In this document: in pieces, positions 18,108-26,057 of the stretch
Numbering within the stretch: the first letter of the stretch is position 1
How the letters are laid out: every line of letters starts with the position of its first letter
Origin: Mucilaginibacter conchicola
Lineage (GTDB): Bacteria > Bacteroidota > Bacteroidia > Sphingobacteriales > Sphingobacteriaceae
Length of the DNA: 64,000 nucleotides
NCBI RefSeq assembly: GCF_003432115.1
Contig: NZ_QWDC01000002.1
Coordinates: forward strand, 1,206,878-1,270,877
Direction: 5' to 3'
The notes under the pieces: model-generated
What the model was told of the DNA's origin: nothing
The model's input: the letters and a program-made list of their open reading frames with translations, nothing else
Database searches by the model: none
Position numbers and translations under genes: made by a program

Positions 18108-19682
18108 TTAATTGGTTGCCATTTGTTGCTGAAAGGAGATCACTATAAACTCTGCAGGGCGTACAACTGCAACTTTAATGGTTACGTTCATAAATCCGTC
18201 GAGAATATCCTGTGCGGTCATGGTAGTGCCAAGTCCGCATGCAACACTAAAGGCATCAGAGGCTGTGGCCCCCTGTAAGCCGCCCTGTTTCCATACCGAG
18301 GTTAGGAAATTGCTTATCATTGCTATAACGGCTGCCCATGTATTGTTGTCGTTTGGTTGAAACACGTAAGGTTGCGCCGCCAGTTTGCACGATTGTTCGA
18401 GCATGATCATGGTACGCCGTACAGAAAGGTATTTCCAATCCTGGCTATTCCCGTCTAATGTACGCGCCCCCCAAATTAAGATGCCTATACCGTTAAAAAA
18501 TCGGATAGCGTTAATAGATTTACCGGATACTGCATCTACGTTAAGATTAGCCTGCTGGCTTTCAGATAACTTTATTGGCAAGGACACAGCTCCTACAATA
18601 GATGTGTTGGCTGGTGCTTGCCATACACCTTCCTGGTTATCAATAGTGGTCATTACTCCGGCCATTGCGCCGCTGGGTGGTAGTATATTCAGGTCGGCTA
18701 AAACAACCTGCATAATAACCGAATAGTTTTTACTTGCGTTTAACAGGGCAGTATTTAATTGATTTACAGTTTGCGTAGATGTGTCCGATTGTATGGCATT
18801 TAAAATTGAGGTAATTGTACTATCCGGGTTTGCCGGCGGGTTGATGATGACTGCCAATTGCTTAGTATCACCACCAAATAAATTAGTGTAATCTATATTA
18901 GATTGTTCCACAATATCACTCCCTATAAAAGGATAATATGCCGTGCCGTAATCAAGCCCGTTTACGCCTGTGTTGTTCCTGAAATTAGTGATATCATTAG
19001 TGTACAGGACAGGGTCGGGCGTTTTGCCGCCAATAATATCAAAAATGCTGATGGCTGTTTGCATATTTGAGCTTTGCAGTAACATCTCCTGCATTAAAGT
19101 GCCGTTATCTGCCATTGACAATAGCGTTGCCTCCGGGCAAATGTACATGGTAGGTTCCTGTTCATTCGCTAACAAAGCGAGGCCGCCAAGCAGGTCGTTT
19201 AATTTAACATTGGGATTAACAAATCGATCATTGGAATCCGCCGGATTACCCGATAGCGGGCCATACCCCCCTACCGAAACAATATATGCATCGCCGCCAC
19301 CATTCTGGTAAAATAGCTGCACGCTGTTGTAGAGGTAGTATATCGAGTTTGGATCGGGTACATAAAGGTAGTAAGCGCCGTCAAGAACCAGGTAGTTTGA
19401 TGTTGTTGGCTGGCTTTTTTGCGGCACAAGATAGTATTGCGGGCTGTATTGTTTTGCGGGGTTAGCAGGAGCAGGCGGATCTGGCAGGCAGTAGAGAGCC
19501 TCGAACTCTGCAAACGATGTTATCTTTTGCGCAACGTTTGTGTACGATCTGCCTTCATACGCAGCCTGCGCCGTATATCCTATAAATGCCGGTACCGCTG
19601 TAGCCACGGGCACAACCGAATTGCCGAATGCGTTGGTTTCGGTAATATAAACACCAGGGGTGGCGCGTAAATTTTTGTCCAT
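18108..19682 (-). CDS. Contractile tail sheath protein (T4 gp18 / eCIS Pvc2-like)
   Basis: This 524-residue sheath subunit contracts to drive the tube through a target membrane in phage tails, R-pyocins and extracellular injection systems. The N-terminus has the typical TPGVYITETNAFGNSVVPV and VPAFIGYTA strands. The C-terminal sheath core is clear: INAIRFFNGIGILIWGARTL, WKYLSVRRTMIMLEQSC, FQPNDNNTWAAV and TMTAQDILDGFMNV, ending IKVAVVRPAEFIVISFQQQM. An extra proline- and tyrosine-rich insertion lies around residues 65-115. The gene is complete with no frameshift and is followed directly by the tube gene. The rest of a contractile system is missing within more than 17 kb on one side and 44 kb on the other, so it either supplements a distant system or works as a reduced structure. 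Confidence 0.92.
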   Translation of the reverse strand: MDKNLRATPGVYITETNAFGNSVVPVATAVPAFIGYTAQAAYEGRSYTNVAQKITSFAEFEALYCLPDPPAPANPAKQYSPQYYLVPQKSQPTTSNYLVLDGAYYLYVPDPNSIYYLYNSVQLFYQNGGGDAYIVSVGGYGPLSGNPADSNDRFVNPNVKLNDLLGGLALLANEQEPTMYICPEATLLSMADNGTLMQEMLLQSSNMQTAISIFDIIGGKTPDPVLYTNDITNFRNNTGVNGLDYGTAYYPFIGSDIVEQSNIDYTNLFGGDTKQLAVIINPPANPDSTITSILNAIQSDTSTQTVNQLNTALLNASKNYSVIMQVVLADLNILPPSGAMAGVMTTIDNQEGVWQAPANTSIVGAVSLPIKLSESQQANLNVDAVSGKSINAIRFFNGIGILIWGARTLDGNSQDWKYLSVRRTMIMLEQSCKLAAQPYVFQPNDNNTWAAVIAMISNFLTSVWKQGGLQGATASDAFSVACGLGTTMTAQDILDGFMNVTIKVAVVRPAEFIVISFQQQMATN

Positions 19683-19815
19683 AAGTATTTAGGTTTTGTG
19701 ATGATAAAATCCATAGCAAGATAGGCTTTATTCCGGTTAGAAGTAAAGAATAATGGCAAGCCAGTTTACCCTGCAAATTACCAAACTGGATGAGCATGTG
19801 CGTAATACTACCGAC

Positions 19816-19823
19816 TAAGTTTG
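19816..19823 (+). promoter_or_regulatory. TAnnTTTG -7 box upstream of the CPVC redox protein
   Basis: TAAGTTTG matches the Bacteroidota -7 consensus, 37 bases before the ATG at 19860. No exact TTTG -33 element lies at the usual distance. It points away from the sheath gene, so the redox gene is expressed separately from the sheath-tube operon. Confidence 0.4.
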
Positions 19824-19859
19824 TAGCCATAAACAGTTCAAAAATTTAAGATCAATAAA

Positions 19860-20093
19860 ATGGCAAAATCAATTTTTTATCACGCAGGTTGCCCTGTTTG
19901 TGTTAGTGCAGAGCAAGACATTGTTAGCCTTATAGGCGAACCAAATGTAGAAGTAGTTAACATTGGCGAAGACCGCGCACGTATTGCCGAGGCCGAAGCT
20001 GCAGGCGTAAAATCGGTACCAGCTTTAATTACGCCTAATGGCAATGTATTGCACATTAACTTCGGCGCTTCAATGGCCGATGTAAAAGGATAA
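19860..20093 (+). CDS. Small glutaredoxin/thioredoxin-like CPVC protein
   Basis: This 77-residue cytoplasmic protein has a short thioredoxin fold. The first strand (SIFYHAG) leads into the redox motif CPVC at residues ~11-14. A second strand (VEVVNIGED), a helix and a cis-proline segment (GVKSVPALITPNG) follow. There is no signal peptide. Its length fits NrdH- or glutaredoxin-like minimal members and is shorter than a full thioredoxin (~105 residues). A disulfide reductase or redox-sensing role is likely, with unknown substrates. It has its own promoter and terminator. Placement next to the divergent sheath-tube operon may be incidental. Confidence 0.8.
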   Translation: MAKSIFYHAGCPVCVSAEQDIVSLIGEPNVEVVNIGEDRARIAEAEAAGVKSVPALITPNGNVLHINFGASMADVKG

Positions 20094-20132
20094 GCAGACT
20101 GCCTTTTTCCGAATCGTTTTCACTACCCCTTG

Positions 20133-20165
20133 CGCCGGTGCTTTTTTATAAGCCCGGCGTTTTTT
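20133..20165 (+). terminator. Rho-independent terminator after the CPVC protein
   Basis: CGCCGG (20133-20138) pairs with CCGGCG (20154-20159), followed by TTTTTT. It lies about 40 bases after the stop codon at 20093. Confidence 0.65.
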
Positions 20166-20225
20166 GTGCGATTAATTGTCAGTTTTACATAAATGCTATA
20201 TATTGGAACTCCAATCTGCCTGAAA

Positions 20226-22046
20226 ATGATGACATCAATAACCATTGCTTCAAGAAATTTCTGTTTGGCCTTGTTGCTCGTTTGTTCTGCAAGGGTTTAC
20301 GCCCAACAAGCCAAACTACCAACCCCATGGACAGAAGCGGCTCAAAAAGCAGAAGTACCGCTGAATGAATATCCACGCCCGCAATTGCAACGTACCGACT
20401 GGCTGAACCTTAACGGTAAGTGGGATTACACGGGTGGTAAATCGGCACCGAATGCATTGAACCCGCAAAGTGCAGCATCATTTGAAGGGGTTAATCAGAA
20501 GATATTGGTGCCTTACTGCCCTGAGTCTTATCTATCAGGCATACAGAAAAAGCAGGAAATCAACCTGTGGTACCGCCGTACGTTTGAGATCCCTGCTTCA
20601 TGGAAAGGTAAAGATGTGCTGGTAAACTTTGGCGCCGTTGACCACGATGCAACCGTTTTCATCAACGGTAAAAAGGTGGGGAGCCACTCGGGCGGGTATG
20701 ATGGTTTCAGTTTTAACATTACGCCGTATTTGTTAAAAGGCAAGAACACAATAGTGGTAGCGGCCTATGACCCTAACGACGGTAAAGCCCCAAGCGGTAA
20801 GAACGGCCCGCGCGGCGATTATACCTTTAGCTCAGGCATCTGGCAAACGGTTTGGCTGGAACCTGTTGCACACACACACATTACCGGGATAAAGCTGTTG
20901 CCCGATGTGGACGGCAAACGCCTTAAAGTTTTGGTAAATACCAGTGGCGCAGGTAGTGTTACTGCAGTTGCGTTAAACGGCAGAAAAGAAGTATCGCAAG
21001 CTAAAGCAACCTCGGGCACTTATTTTTATTTGCCAATTGATAAGCCCGAACTATGGTCGCCGGAGAACCCGTTTTTATACGACCTGAAGATAACCCTGCA
21101 TAACAGCAATGCCAGTGTAGCCGATGAGGTGAGCAGCTATTTTGGTATGCGCGATATCAAGCTGGCTAAGCTTAATGGTGTTGTGCGCCCGTTCATCAAC
21201 GGAAAGTTTATGATGCAATTGGGCCTGCTTGACCAAGGCTACTGGCCGGATGGTGTATTAACTGCCCCTACAGAAGAGGCCCTCAAGTTTGATATAGAAT
21301 ATACCAAAAACGCGGGCTACAACCTCATCCGTAAGCACATGAAAACCGAGCCACAGCGTTTTTACTACTGGGCCGATAAAATGGGCCTGATGGTTTGGCA
21401 GGATATGCCGGCTATCTGGTACCAAAATGAAGATACTACGGTTAACCGCCGCGTGTTCCGTAAAGAGTGGAAAGCAATTATAGATGAGCATTATAATTCG
21501 CCTTCTATTGTTACCTGGGTGCCGTTTAACGAGAACTGGGGTGCCTTTGACGTAAAGAACATCACCAACTGGACAAAACAATATGATCCATCGCGCCTGG
21601 TGAACGGTAACTCTGGTTTTAACAATAACCCCGACTACCAAAAACCTTACGGCGACCCCGGCAATGGCGATTACGTGGATACGCACATCTATGTTGGTCC
21701 GTATGGTGCATCCGTACCTGATGCTAAACGGGCAGCCTCGTTAGGCGAATTTGGCGGCGTGGGCTTGTTTGTGCGCGACCACATGTGGCCGGTAGAGAAT
21801 AATGCTTATGATTATGAGCCTACCAAAGCAAGGTTAACCGACAGGTATGTTTTCCTGTTAGACCGCGTAGAGCAGCTGATGAAATACAAAGGCCTAAGCG
21901 TAGCCATCTATACCCAAACTACCGATGTTGAACACGAAGTGAACGGTGTGCTAACCTACGATCGTAAGGTGGAGAAAATGGAAACCAAGCGCATCAGAGA
22001 AGTTAACCAGGCGGTTATACAAGCCGGGCGGGAGATGAATAAGTAG
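20226..22046 (+). CDS. Glycoside hydrolase family 2 beta-glycosidase, secreted
   Basis: This exo-acting GH2 enzyme (beta-galactosidase, beta-glucuronidase or beta-mannosidase type) should be periplasmic. ATG 20226 is preferred over the in-frame ATG at 20193 because it gives a clean signal peptide (IASRNFCLALLLVCSARVYAQ). The sugar-binding jelly-roll domain runs over ~45-220 (LNLNGKWDYTGG, LWYRRTFEIP, VFINGKKVGSHSGGYDGFSF), followed by an Ig-like domain and a TIM barrel from ~310. The acid/base Glu ~436 lies in VPFNENWGAF and the nucleophile Glu ~508 in SLGEFGGVG. The length (606 residues) is that of short GH2 enzymes without a C-terminal LacZ domain. It is a single gene ending three bases before the convergent MocR gene. 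The exact sugar specificity cannot be read from sequence. Confidence 0.92.
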   Translation: MMTSITIASRNFCLALLLVCSARVYAQQAKLPTPWTEAAQKAEVPLNEYPRPQLQRTDWLNLNGKWDYTGGKSAPNALNPQSAASFEGVNQKILVPYCPESYLSGIQKKQEINLWYRRTFEIPASWKGKDVLVNFGAVDHDATVFINGKKVGSHSGGYDGFSFNITPYLLKGKNTIVVAAYDPNDGKAPSGKNGPRGDYTFSSGIWQTVWLEPVAHTHITGIKLLPDVDGKRLKVLVNTSGAGSVTAVALNGRKEVSQAKATSGTYFYLPIDKPELWSPENPFLYDLKITLHNSNASVADEVSSYFGMRDIKLAKLNGVVRPFINGKFMMQLGLLDQGYWPDGVLTAPTEEALKFDIEYTKNAGYNLIRKHMKTEPQRFYYWADKMGLMVWQDMPAIWYQNEDTTVNRRVFRKEWKAIIDEHYNSPSIVTWVPFNENWGAFDVKNITNWTKQYDPSRLVNGNSGFNNNPDYQKPYGDPGNGDYVDTHIYVGPYGASVPDAKRAASLGEFGGVGLFVRDHMWPVENNAYDYEPTKARLTDRYVFLLDRVEQLMKYKGLSVAIYTQTTDVEHEVNGVLTYDRKVEKMETKRIREVNQAVIQAGREMNK

Positions 22047-22049
22047 GGC

Positions 22050-23462
22050 TTACCAAAGTTTTGCTATCATTTTAATACCCTCTTCCAGTTGTTGCTCTTT
22101 CAATGAGCCATAGCCAAGGCGTAACCCACTCACCGGTTTACCGAAGCTGAAGCCTTGCGGAGAGAGGATCTGTACGCCTTTGCTTAAAAGCCTTTTTGAT
22201 AATGCGTCAAGATCAATACTCTCTTTGGGTTGCAGCCAAAATGCTAAGCCGCCCTCGGGTTTCTGGAAAACTACCTTATCTGCAAGGTGCTGGTTGATGA
22301 TGTTCTCAAACACATCGCGCTTGCTTTTATAAAGCAGGGTGGCCCGGCGCAGGTGGCGTTTAATATGGCCATCGTTTATCAACTGCAGCAAAGCTTGCTC
22401 CATCATATTATCGCCTTGGGCATCTATTATTTTGCGCAGCGCGCCAACCTTTTTTATCAGTGCGTTTGACGATGCCAGGTAGCCTGTGCGCAGGGCGGGG
22501 GCCACTATCTTACTCATGGTTCCTACGTACACAAAATGTTCGATATTCTCAAAACTACTAACAGGCAATACCGGCCGCTGCCCAAAATGGAATTCGTTAT
22601 CATAATCATCCTCTATGATAGTAAAACCGTGTTGGTTGGAGAGTGCTATCAATTCCAGCCGCCGTTGTAAGCTCAACGTAACCGTAGTAGGGAACTGGTG
22701 ATGCGGTGTGATGTAAATAGCTTTTATTTTGTTAGGCTTGTTTAACAATCGGCTCAGTTCCTCAACGTCCAGTCCGTCCTTATCAACATTAATAGGCAGT
22801 AGTTGTGCGCCGGCACTTTCAAAAGCCTGCCATGCCGGCCGATAGCCCGGGTTTTCTATCACAACCTGGTCGCCGGGTTGCAGCAGGCAATGTGCGCTGA
22901 GGTACATGGCCATTTGGCTGCCGCGGGTTATAAAAACCTCATCTGCGGTAAGGCGCATGCCACGCTTGTAGTTCAGCATTTGCACAATGGCATTTTTAAA
23001 ATCTCCGTCACCATCTGCTTCGCTATAGCCCATCATTTGCCAGCGGCCTTTACGGTTAAATATCTGCCGGTAAGCACCCGCTAATTCGGTGATGGGGGCT
23101 ATGCGCGTATCGGGCACGCCATCATCAAAAATAATATCGGGCAGTACTGCGCGCTTCTCTTCAGCAGGTTCTTTAGCGCGTTGTTTGGCATCATTAAAAG
23201 TGGGAAGCTTATCGGCTATAAATGTGCCTTTGCGCTCTTTAGAGATGAGCCAGCCCTCGGCCAATAAAACATCCAGTGCATCAATAATGGTATTCCTGTT
23301 CAGCTTTAGCTGGCCTGCCAGTTGCCTGCTGCCGGGCAGCGGGTCGCCGCTTTGCAGCTTGCCTGCTTTTATGGCGCTGATGATGGCATCGGCTATCTGG
23401 ATATAAAAAGCACGTTCGCAGGTTACATCAATTGGTATTTGCAGGTCCCATGGTCTAAGCAT
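22050..23462 (-). CDS. MocR/PdxR-family regulator (GntR HTH fused to class I aminotransferase domain)
   Basis: The 470-residue PLP-dependent regulator has an N-terminal winged helix (~15-80: AFYIQIADAIISAIKAGKLQ, LPGSRQLAGQLKLNRNTI, ALDVLLAEGWL) and an aminotransferase-fold effector domain (~110-470). The PLP-lysine motif is VYVGTMSKIVAPALRTGYL, and other cofactor residues lie in ITRGSQMAMYL, ENPGYR, ITPHHQFPTT and IIEDDYDNEF. Such proteins control amino-acid, vitamin B6 or amine metabolism genes. It is divergent from the cupin gene at 23565. The 102-bp intergenic region has two clean dyads and a TAnnTTTG box reading toward this gene, which fits autoregulation and control of the cupin and lyase. 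The effector is unknown. Confidence 0.93.
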   Translation of the reverse strand: MLRPWDLQIPIDVTCERAFYIQIADAIISAIKAGKLQSGDPLPGSRQLAGQLKLNRNTIIDALDVLLAEGWLISKERKGTFIADKLPTFNDAKQRAKEPAEEKRAVLPDIIFDDGVPDTRIAPITELAGAYRQIFNRKGRWQMMGYSEADGDGDFKNAIVQMLNYKRGMRLTADEVFITRGSQMAMYLSAHCLLQPGDQVVIENPGYRPAWQAFESAGAQLLPINVDKDGLDVEELSRLLNKPNKIKAIYITPHHQFPTTVTLSLQRRLELIALSNQHGFTIIEDDYDNEFHFGQRPVLPVSSFENIEHFVYVGTMSKIVAPALRTGYLASSNALIKKVGALRKIIDAQGDNMMEQALLQLINDGHIKRHLRRATLLYKSKRDVFENIINQHLADKVVFQKPEGGLAFWLQPKESIDLDALSKRLLSKGVQILSPQGFSFGKPVSGLRLGYGSLKEQQLEEGIKMIAKLW

Positions 23463-23466
23463 ATCT

Positions 23467-23515
23467 GGACTACCTTATTTTCTAAATTCTGTATCAGTAA
23501 GGCAGTCCAAATATA
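23467..23515 (-). promoter_or_regulatory. MocR promoter with inverted-repeat operator
   Basis: GGACTACCTTA (23467-23477) and TAAGGCAGTCC (23498-23508) form an inverted repeat with 10 of 11 matches. On the minus strand, TATATTTG at 23515-23508 is an exact TAnnTTTG -7 box, 46 bases from the MocR start. The repeat lies over the expected transcription start, which suggests self-repression. Confidence 0.55.
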
Positions 23516-23525
23516 CCGCAATTTT

Positions 23526-23545
23526 GTAATGCAATAATGCATTAC
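23526..23545. promoter_or_regulatory. Perfect 20-bp palindrome upstream of the cupin gene
   Basis: GTAATGCA-ataa-TGCATTAC is a perfect palindrome with 8-bp arms, ending 19 bases before the cupin ATG. It overlaps a near-match -7 box (CAATTTTG, one mismatch) reading toward the cupin. It is the most symmetric operator candidate in the window. Confidence 0.55.
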
Positions 23546-23564
23546 ACCGTAAATTTTTAAGACA

Positions 23565-24071
23565 ATGGCAAATACAGAATTAACCCCCGAAACTGAGATC
23601 AGGACAGCTATCCATGATGAACAGAAAGCATTCAGCTCAAAAGATTTTCATAAAACCTATGCAAGGCCGGTTTTTGTGAAACCTTCGCACCTGGTACACC
23701 GCAATGTAGAGAATGCTGGCGAACACAACCAATTCTCAACCGAACGTAAGCACCCCGTTTTCTTTGTCGACCTACCCAGTAAAAACGTAAGCATGACTAT
23801 AGGCGGTTTGCTACCCGGCCAGCTCACCAACAAACACCGGCATACTTATGAGACTGTTTTGTACGTGCTGGAAGGTAAAGGCTATACCGAAGTAGAAGGC
23901 GAAAAAGTGGAATGGCAAAAAGGCGATGCAGTTTACATTCCATCATGGGCATGGCACTGCCACCAAAACATGAGCGATACCGAGCCTGCAAAATACATTG
24001 CATGTGAGAACGCACCACAACTGCAAAACCTTGGCGTAGCGTTACGCGAGGAAGAAGGCAGAGATCTGTAA
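23565..24071 (+). CDS. Cupin-domain protein
   Basis: This 168-residue cytoplasmic single-domain cupin carries both motifs: metal ligands in KHRHTYETVLYVLEGKG (~86-103) and the second motif GDAVYIPSWAWHCHQN (~118-133). His/Glu/His residues fit a mononuclear metal site as in dioxygenases, isomerases or small-molecule sensors. The N-terminal ~50 residues are an extra helical part. It is divergent from the MocR regulator and precedes a DapA-family lyase on the same strand, suggesting a small catabolic unit for an amino- or keto-acid. The 208-bp gap to the lyase carries an interspersed repeat, so co-transcription is uncertain. The reaction is unknown. Confidence 0.8.
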   Translation: MANTELTPETEIRTAIHDEQKAFSSKDFHKTYARPVFVKPSHLVHRNVENAGEHNQFSTERKHPVFFVDLPSKNVSMTIGGLLPGQLTNKHRHTYETVLYVLEGKGYTEVEGEKVEWQKGDAVYIPSWAWHCHQNMSDTEPAKYIACENAPQLQNLGVALREEEGRDL

Positions 24072-24093
24072 ATCAACAGTCGCTTGCATAGTA

Positions 24094-24236
24094 GACTCAC
24101 CCCGACATCTCCGCCGCGGCGGATTGTCGACCCGCTCTGCTGCAAGCAGCAAAGAGGGTAAGGAGCGAGATTTTTTTATCCCTCTTTTCGCGCAGCGAAG
24201 AGAGGGTGGGCCAGCGGAGCGTAGACCGGGTGAGTC
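24094..24236. repeat. Interspersed element with terminal inverted repeat GACTCACCC
   Basis: The 143-bp non-coding segment is bounded by GACTCACCC (24094-24102) and GGGTGAGTC (24228-24236). Inside are further G+C-rich inverted segments, around CCGCCGCGGCGG and the AGAGGGT/ACCCTCT-like blocks. No open frame makes sense. It resembles a miniature palindromic intergenic element sitting between the cupin and lyase genes. Confidence 0.65.
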
Positions 24237-24279
24237 AATTCGCCAGCGATAATTCATAAACATTTAAAACCCCATCAAC

Positions 24280-25167
24280 ATGAAACAAGTACCATTTAAA
24301 GGGATCATATCTTATCCCATTACTCCTTTTGATAAACAAGAAAAAGTAGATATCCCCCTTTTTAAAACCCAGGTAGAGCGCCTGGTGGCTGCCGGCTCGC
24401 ATGGTATTGCGCCGCTGGGTAGTACAGGCGTTTTACCTTATTTAACCGATGCCGAGAAAGAGGCCGTCACCGAAGCAGCCATTGAACAGGTTGCAGGCCG
24501 TGTACCGGTGCTGGTTGGCGTATCAAACCTCACTACCGAGCGTACTATTTATCATGCGCAATTTGCAGAGAAGGCGGGCGCCACTGCCATTATGATCATC
24601 CCGATGAGTTACTGGAAGCTTACCGATGATGAAATAGTAAAACATTATGATGCTGTGGCGTCAAAAATAAATGTGCCTATAATGGCTTACAATAACCCGG
24701 CTATCGGCGGTGTGGATATGTCGCCGGCTTTGCTGAAACGCTTGCTGGAAATACCCAATGTAACCATGATAAAAGAAAGCACCGGCGATGTGCAACGTAT
24801 GCACTTCCTTAAACGAGAGTTAGGCGAAGAGGTGGCTTTCTATAACGGATCAAACCCATTGGCGCTTGCTGCTTTTGCTGCCGGTGCAACGGGTTGGTGT
24901 ACTGCGGCATCAAACCTCATCCCCGGGCTAAACATAGGCCTGTACAATGCCATCCAACAAAACGACTTGAAAAGTGCCCAAAGCATTTTTCTGAAACAGA
25001 TAGACCTGCTGCGCTTTATTGTAGCTACGGGCCTACCTCGTTCCATAAAAGCCGGTTTGGAGTTGATTGGCGTTGAAGGCGGCGAGTTAAGAAGACCATT
25101 ACAAGCTTTGTCCACTACTGAGACCGCGCAGTTGGAAAGCATCCTGAAAGGATTGGGCTTAGTTTAA
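24280..25167 (+). CDS. DapA/NanA-superfamily pyruvate-type aldolase or lyase
   Basis: The 295-residue TIM-barrel protein is of the dihydrodipicolinate synthase/N-acetylneuraminate lyase family. The Schiff-base lysine is Lys165 (NVTMIKESTGD) and the catalytic Tyr137 lies in IMAYNNPA. The substrate loop is GSTGVLPYLTDAEK where true DapA has GTTGE. The arginine that binds the dicarboxylate in DapA (after YNxPxR) is absent: here it reads YNNPAIGGVD. It is therefore more likely a catabolic aldolase, dehydratase or lyase acting on a keto-acid than the lysine-biosynthesis enzyme. Its position behind a cupin and a MocR regulator supports a catabolic role. It is complete with no signal peptide. Confidence 0.85.
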   Translation: MKQVPFKGIISYPITPFDKQEKVDIPLFKTQVERLVAAGSHGIAPLGSTGVLPYLTDAEKEAVTEAAIEQVAGRVPVLVGVSNLTTERTIYHAQFAEKAGATAIMIIPMSYWKLTDDEIVKHYDAVASKINVPIMAYNNPAIGGVDMSPALLKRLLEIPNVTMIKESTGDVQRMHFLKRELGEEVAFYNGSNPLALAAFAAGATGWCTAASNLIPGLNIGLYNAIQQNDLKSAQSIFLKQIDLLRFIVATGLPRSIKAGLELIGVEGGELRRPLQALSTTETAQLESILKGLGLV

Positions 25168-25181
25168 AAAGGGTAACACCC

Positions 25182-25242
25182 AACACTGAATGTAGAATTT
25201 TGAATGATGAAGTTCATTATTCTGCATTCAAAATTCGGTGTT
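25182..25242. repeat. Palindromic intergenic element after the DapA-family gene
   Basis: Two nested inverted blocks, AACACTGAA/TTCGGTGTT (one mismatch) and TTTTGAATG/CATTCAAAA (perfect), form a long imperfect hairpin without a terminal T-run. It looks like a mobile intergenic palindrome rather than a plain terminator, though it could act as one. Confidence 0.5.
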
Positions 25243-25375
25243 CGATATTTCAAAAGGTTTATAGGATGATCCGGGTGGTTCCTGATTAAAAGGCCTGCCC
25301 GGATTTATTTGGTTCGGGGTTTAAACTATCGGGTTACTGCACGGTCGAACAGGTATCACATTCAATCTAAATCTG

Positions 25376-26008
25376 ATGAAAATACCTTACCTATTCGTTT
25401 TGCTGATGGTGCTGGCCGGTACCGTATCGGCGCAATCTTATTCTATTGAACGCGGAAAAAACTTTCTTGGAGATAGTACGGAAACCGTACGCGGACCCGA
25501 TCTCAGGATCATTAAAATAACCACTATAAAGCGCGATGTTTTCGGTAACAGGATAGTGACCGTAACAGATGAGTATTCTAAAGTGCTACAGCAAAGCAAA
25601 GAGTCAACCGATGTTTTTGGTCGCAAAACCATAACCATTTCTGATGGTTACAACGGCAAACAAACCGTTATAGAAAACTCTACCGATATTTTTGGCAATA
25701 AGAAACTAATAGTGTCTGACGGAAACGGCAGAACAGAACTGACCGCGGAAAATTCAACTGATATTTTTGGTAACGTTACTACAAAGGTGAACGGAAACGG
25801 AACTCCCCTCGCTTCCATTGAGCGGGGCACCGATATATTCGGCAATAAATCGGTAACTATCCGCGACGGTAATGGCGCTGTAGCATCAAAGGTGGAAAAA
25901 TCGACCGATATATTCGGTAAGAAGATAATAACCGTGACAGGGAATGGTGTTATTCCCGAGATACTGAACTCGCCGCTTTTATGCGATTTTTTGAAGCAGG
26001 TAAACTGA
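25376..26008 (+). CDS. Secreted protein of six ~25-residue TDIFGNK repeats (unknown function)
   Basis: I do not recognise a named family. The 210-residue protein has a signal peptide (IPYLFVLLMVLAGTVSAQ), then six tandem repeats of 23-26 residues. Each begins with a version of (S/R)T-D-(I/V)-F-G-(N/R/K)-(K/R), followed by a strand ending (V/I)-x-D-G-N-G: KRDVFGNR, TDVFGRK, TDIFGNK, TDIFGNV, TDIFGNK and TDIFGKK. The alternation of short hydrophobic strands and glycine turns suggests a beta-solenoid or beta-hairpin array. It ends with a short tail containing one Cys (SPLLCDFLKQV). It is monocistronic with a strong bidirectional terminator 4 bases after the stop. Binding, adhesion or wall interaction is possible but not shown. 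Confidence 0.75.
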   Translation: MKIPYLFVLLMVLAGTVSAQSYSIERGKNFLGDSTETVRGPDLRIIKITTIKRDVFGNRIVTVTDEYSKVLQQSKESTDVFGRKTITISDGYNGKQTVIENSTDIFGNKKLIVSDGNGRTELTAENSTDIFGNVTTKVNGNGTPLASIERGTDIFGNKSVTIRDGNGAVASKVEKSTDIFGKKIITVTGNGVIPEILNSPLLCDFLKQVN

Positions 26009-26012
26009 TGAT

Positions 26013-26047
26013 AAAAGGCTAACACCGAGTTATGGTGTTAGCCTTTT
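26013..26047. terminator. Strong bidirectional terminator
   Basis: AAAAGGCTAACACC (26013-26026) pairs perfectly with GGTGTTAGCCTTTT (26034-26047) around a 7-base loop. It separates the repeat protein from the convergent OYE gene and can serve both. Confidence 0.88.
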
Positions 26048-26057
26048 ATTTTTGTTT

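Noticed and set aside
17628..20093. A prophage remnant around the sheath and tube genes
   Set aside because: No integrase, capsid, terminase, portal, lysis or attachment-site repeat is visible, and base composition does not change; the genes fit an eCIS-like type better.
24280..25167. dapA (lysine biosynthesis) assignment for the TIM-barrel lyase
   Set aside because: The Schiff-base Lys and Tyr are present, but the GTTGE loop and the dicarboxylate-binding Arg are not, and the context is catabolic.
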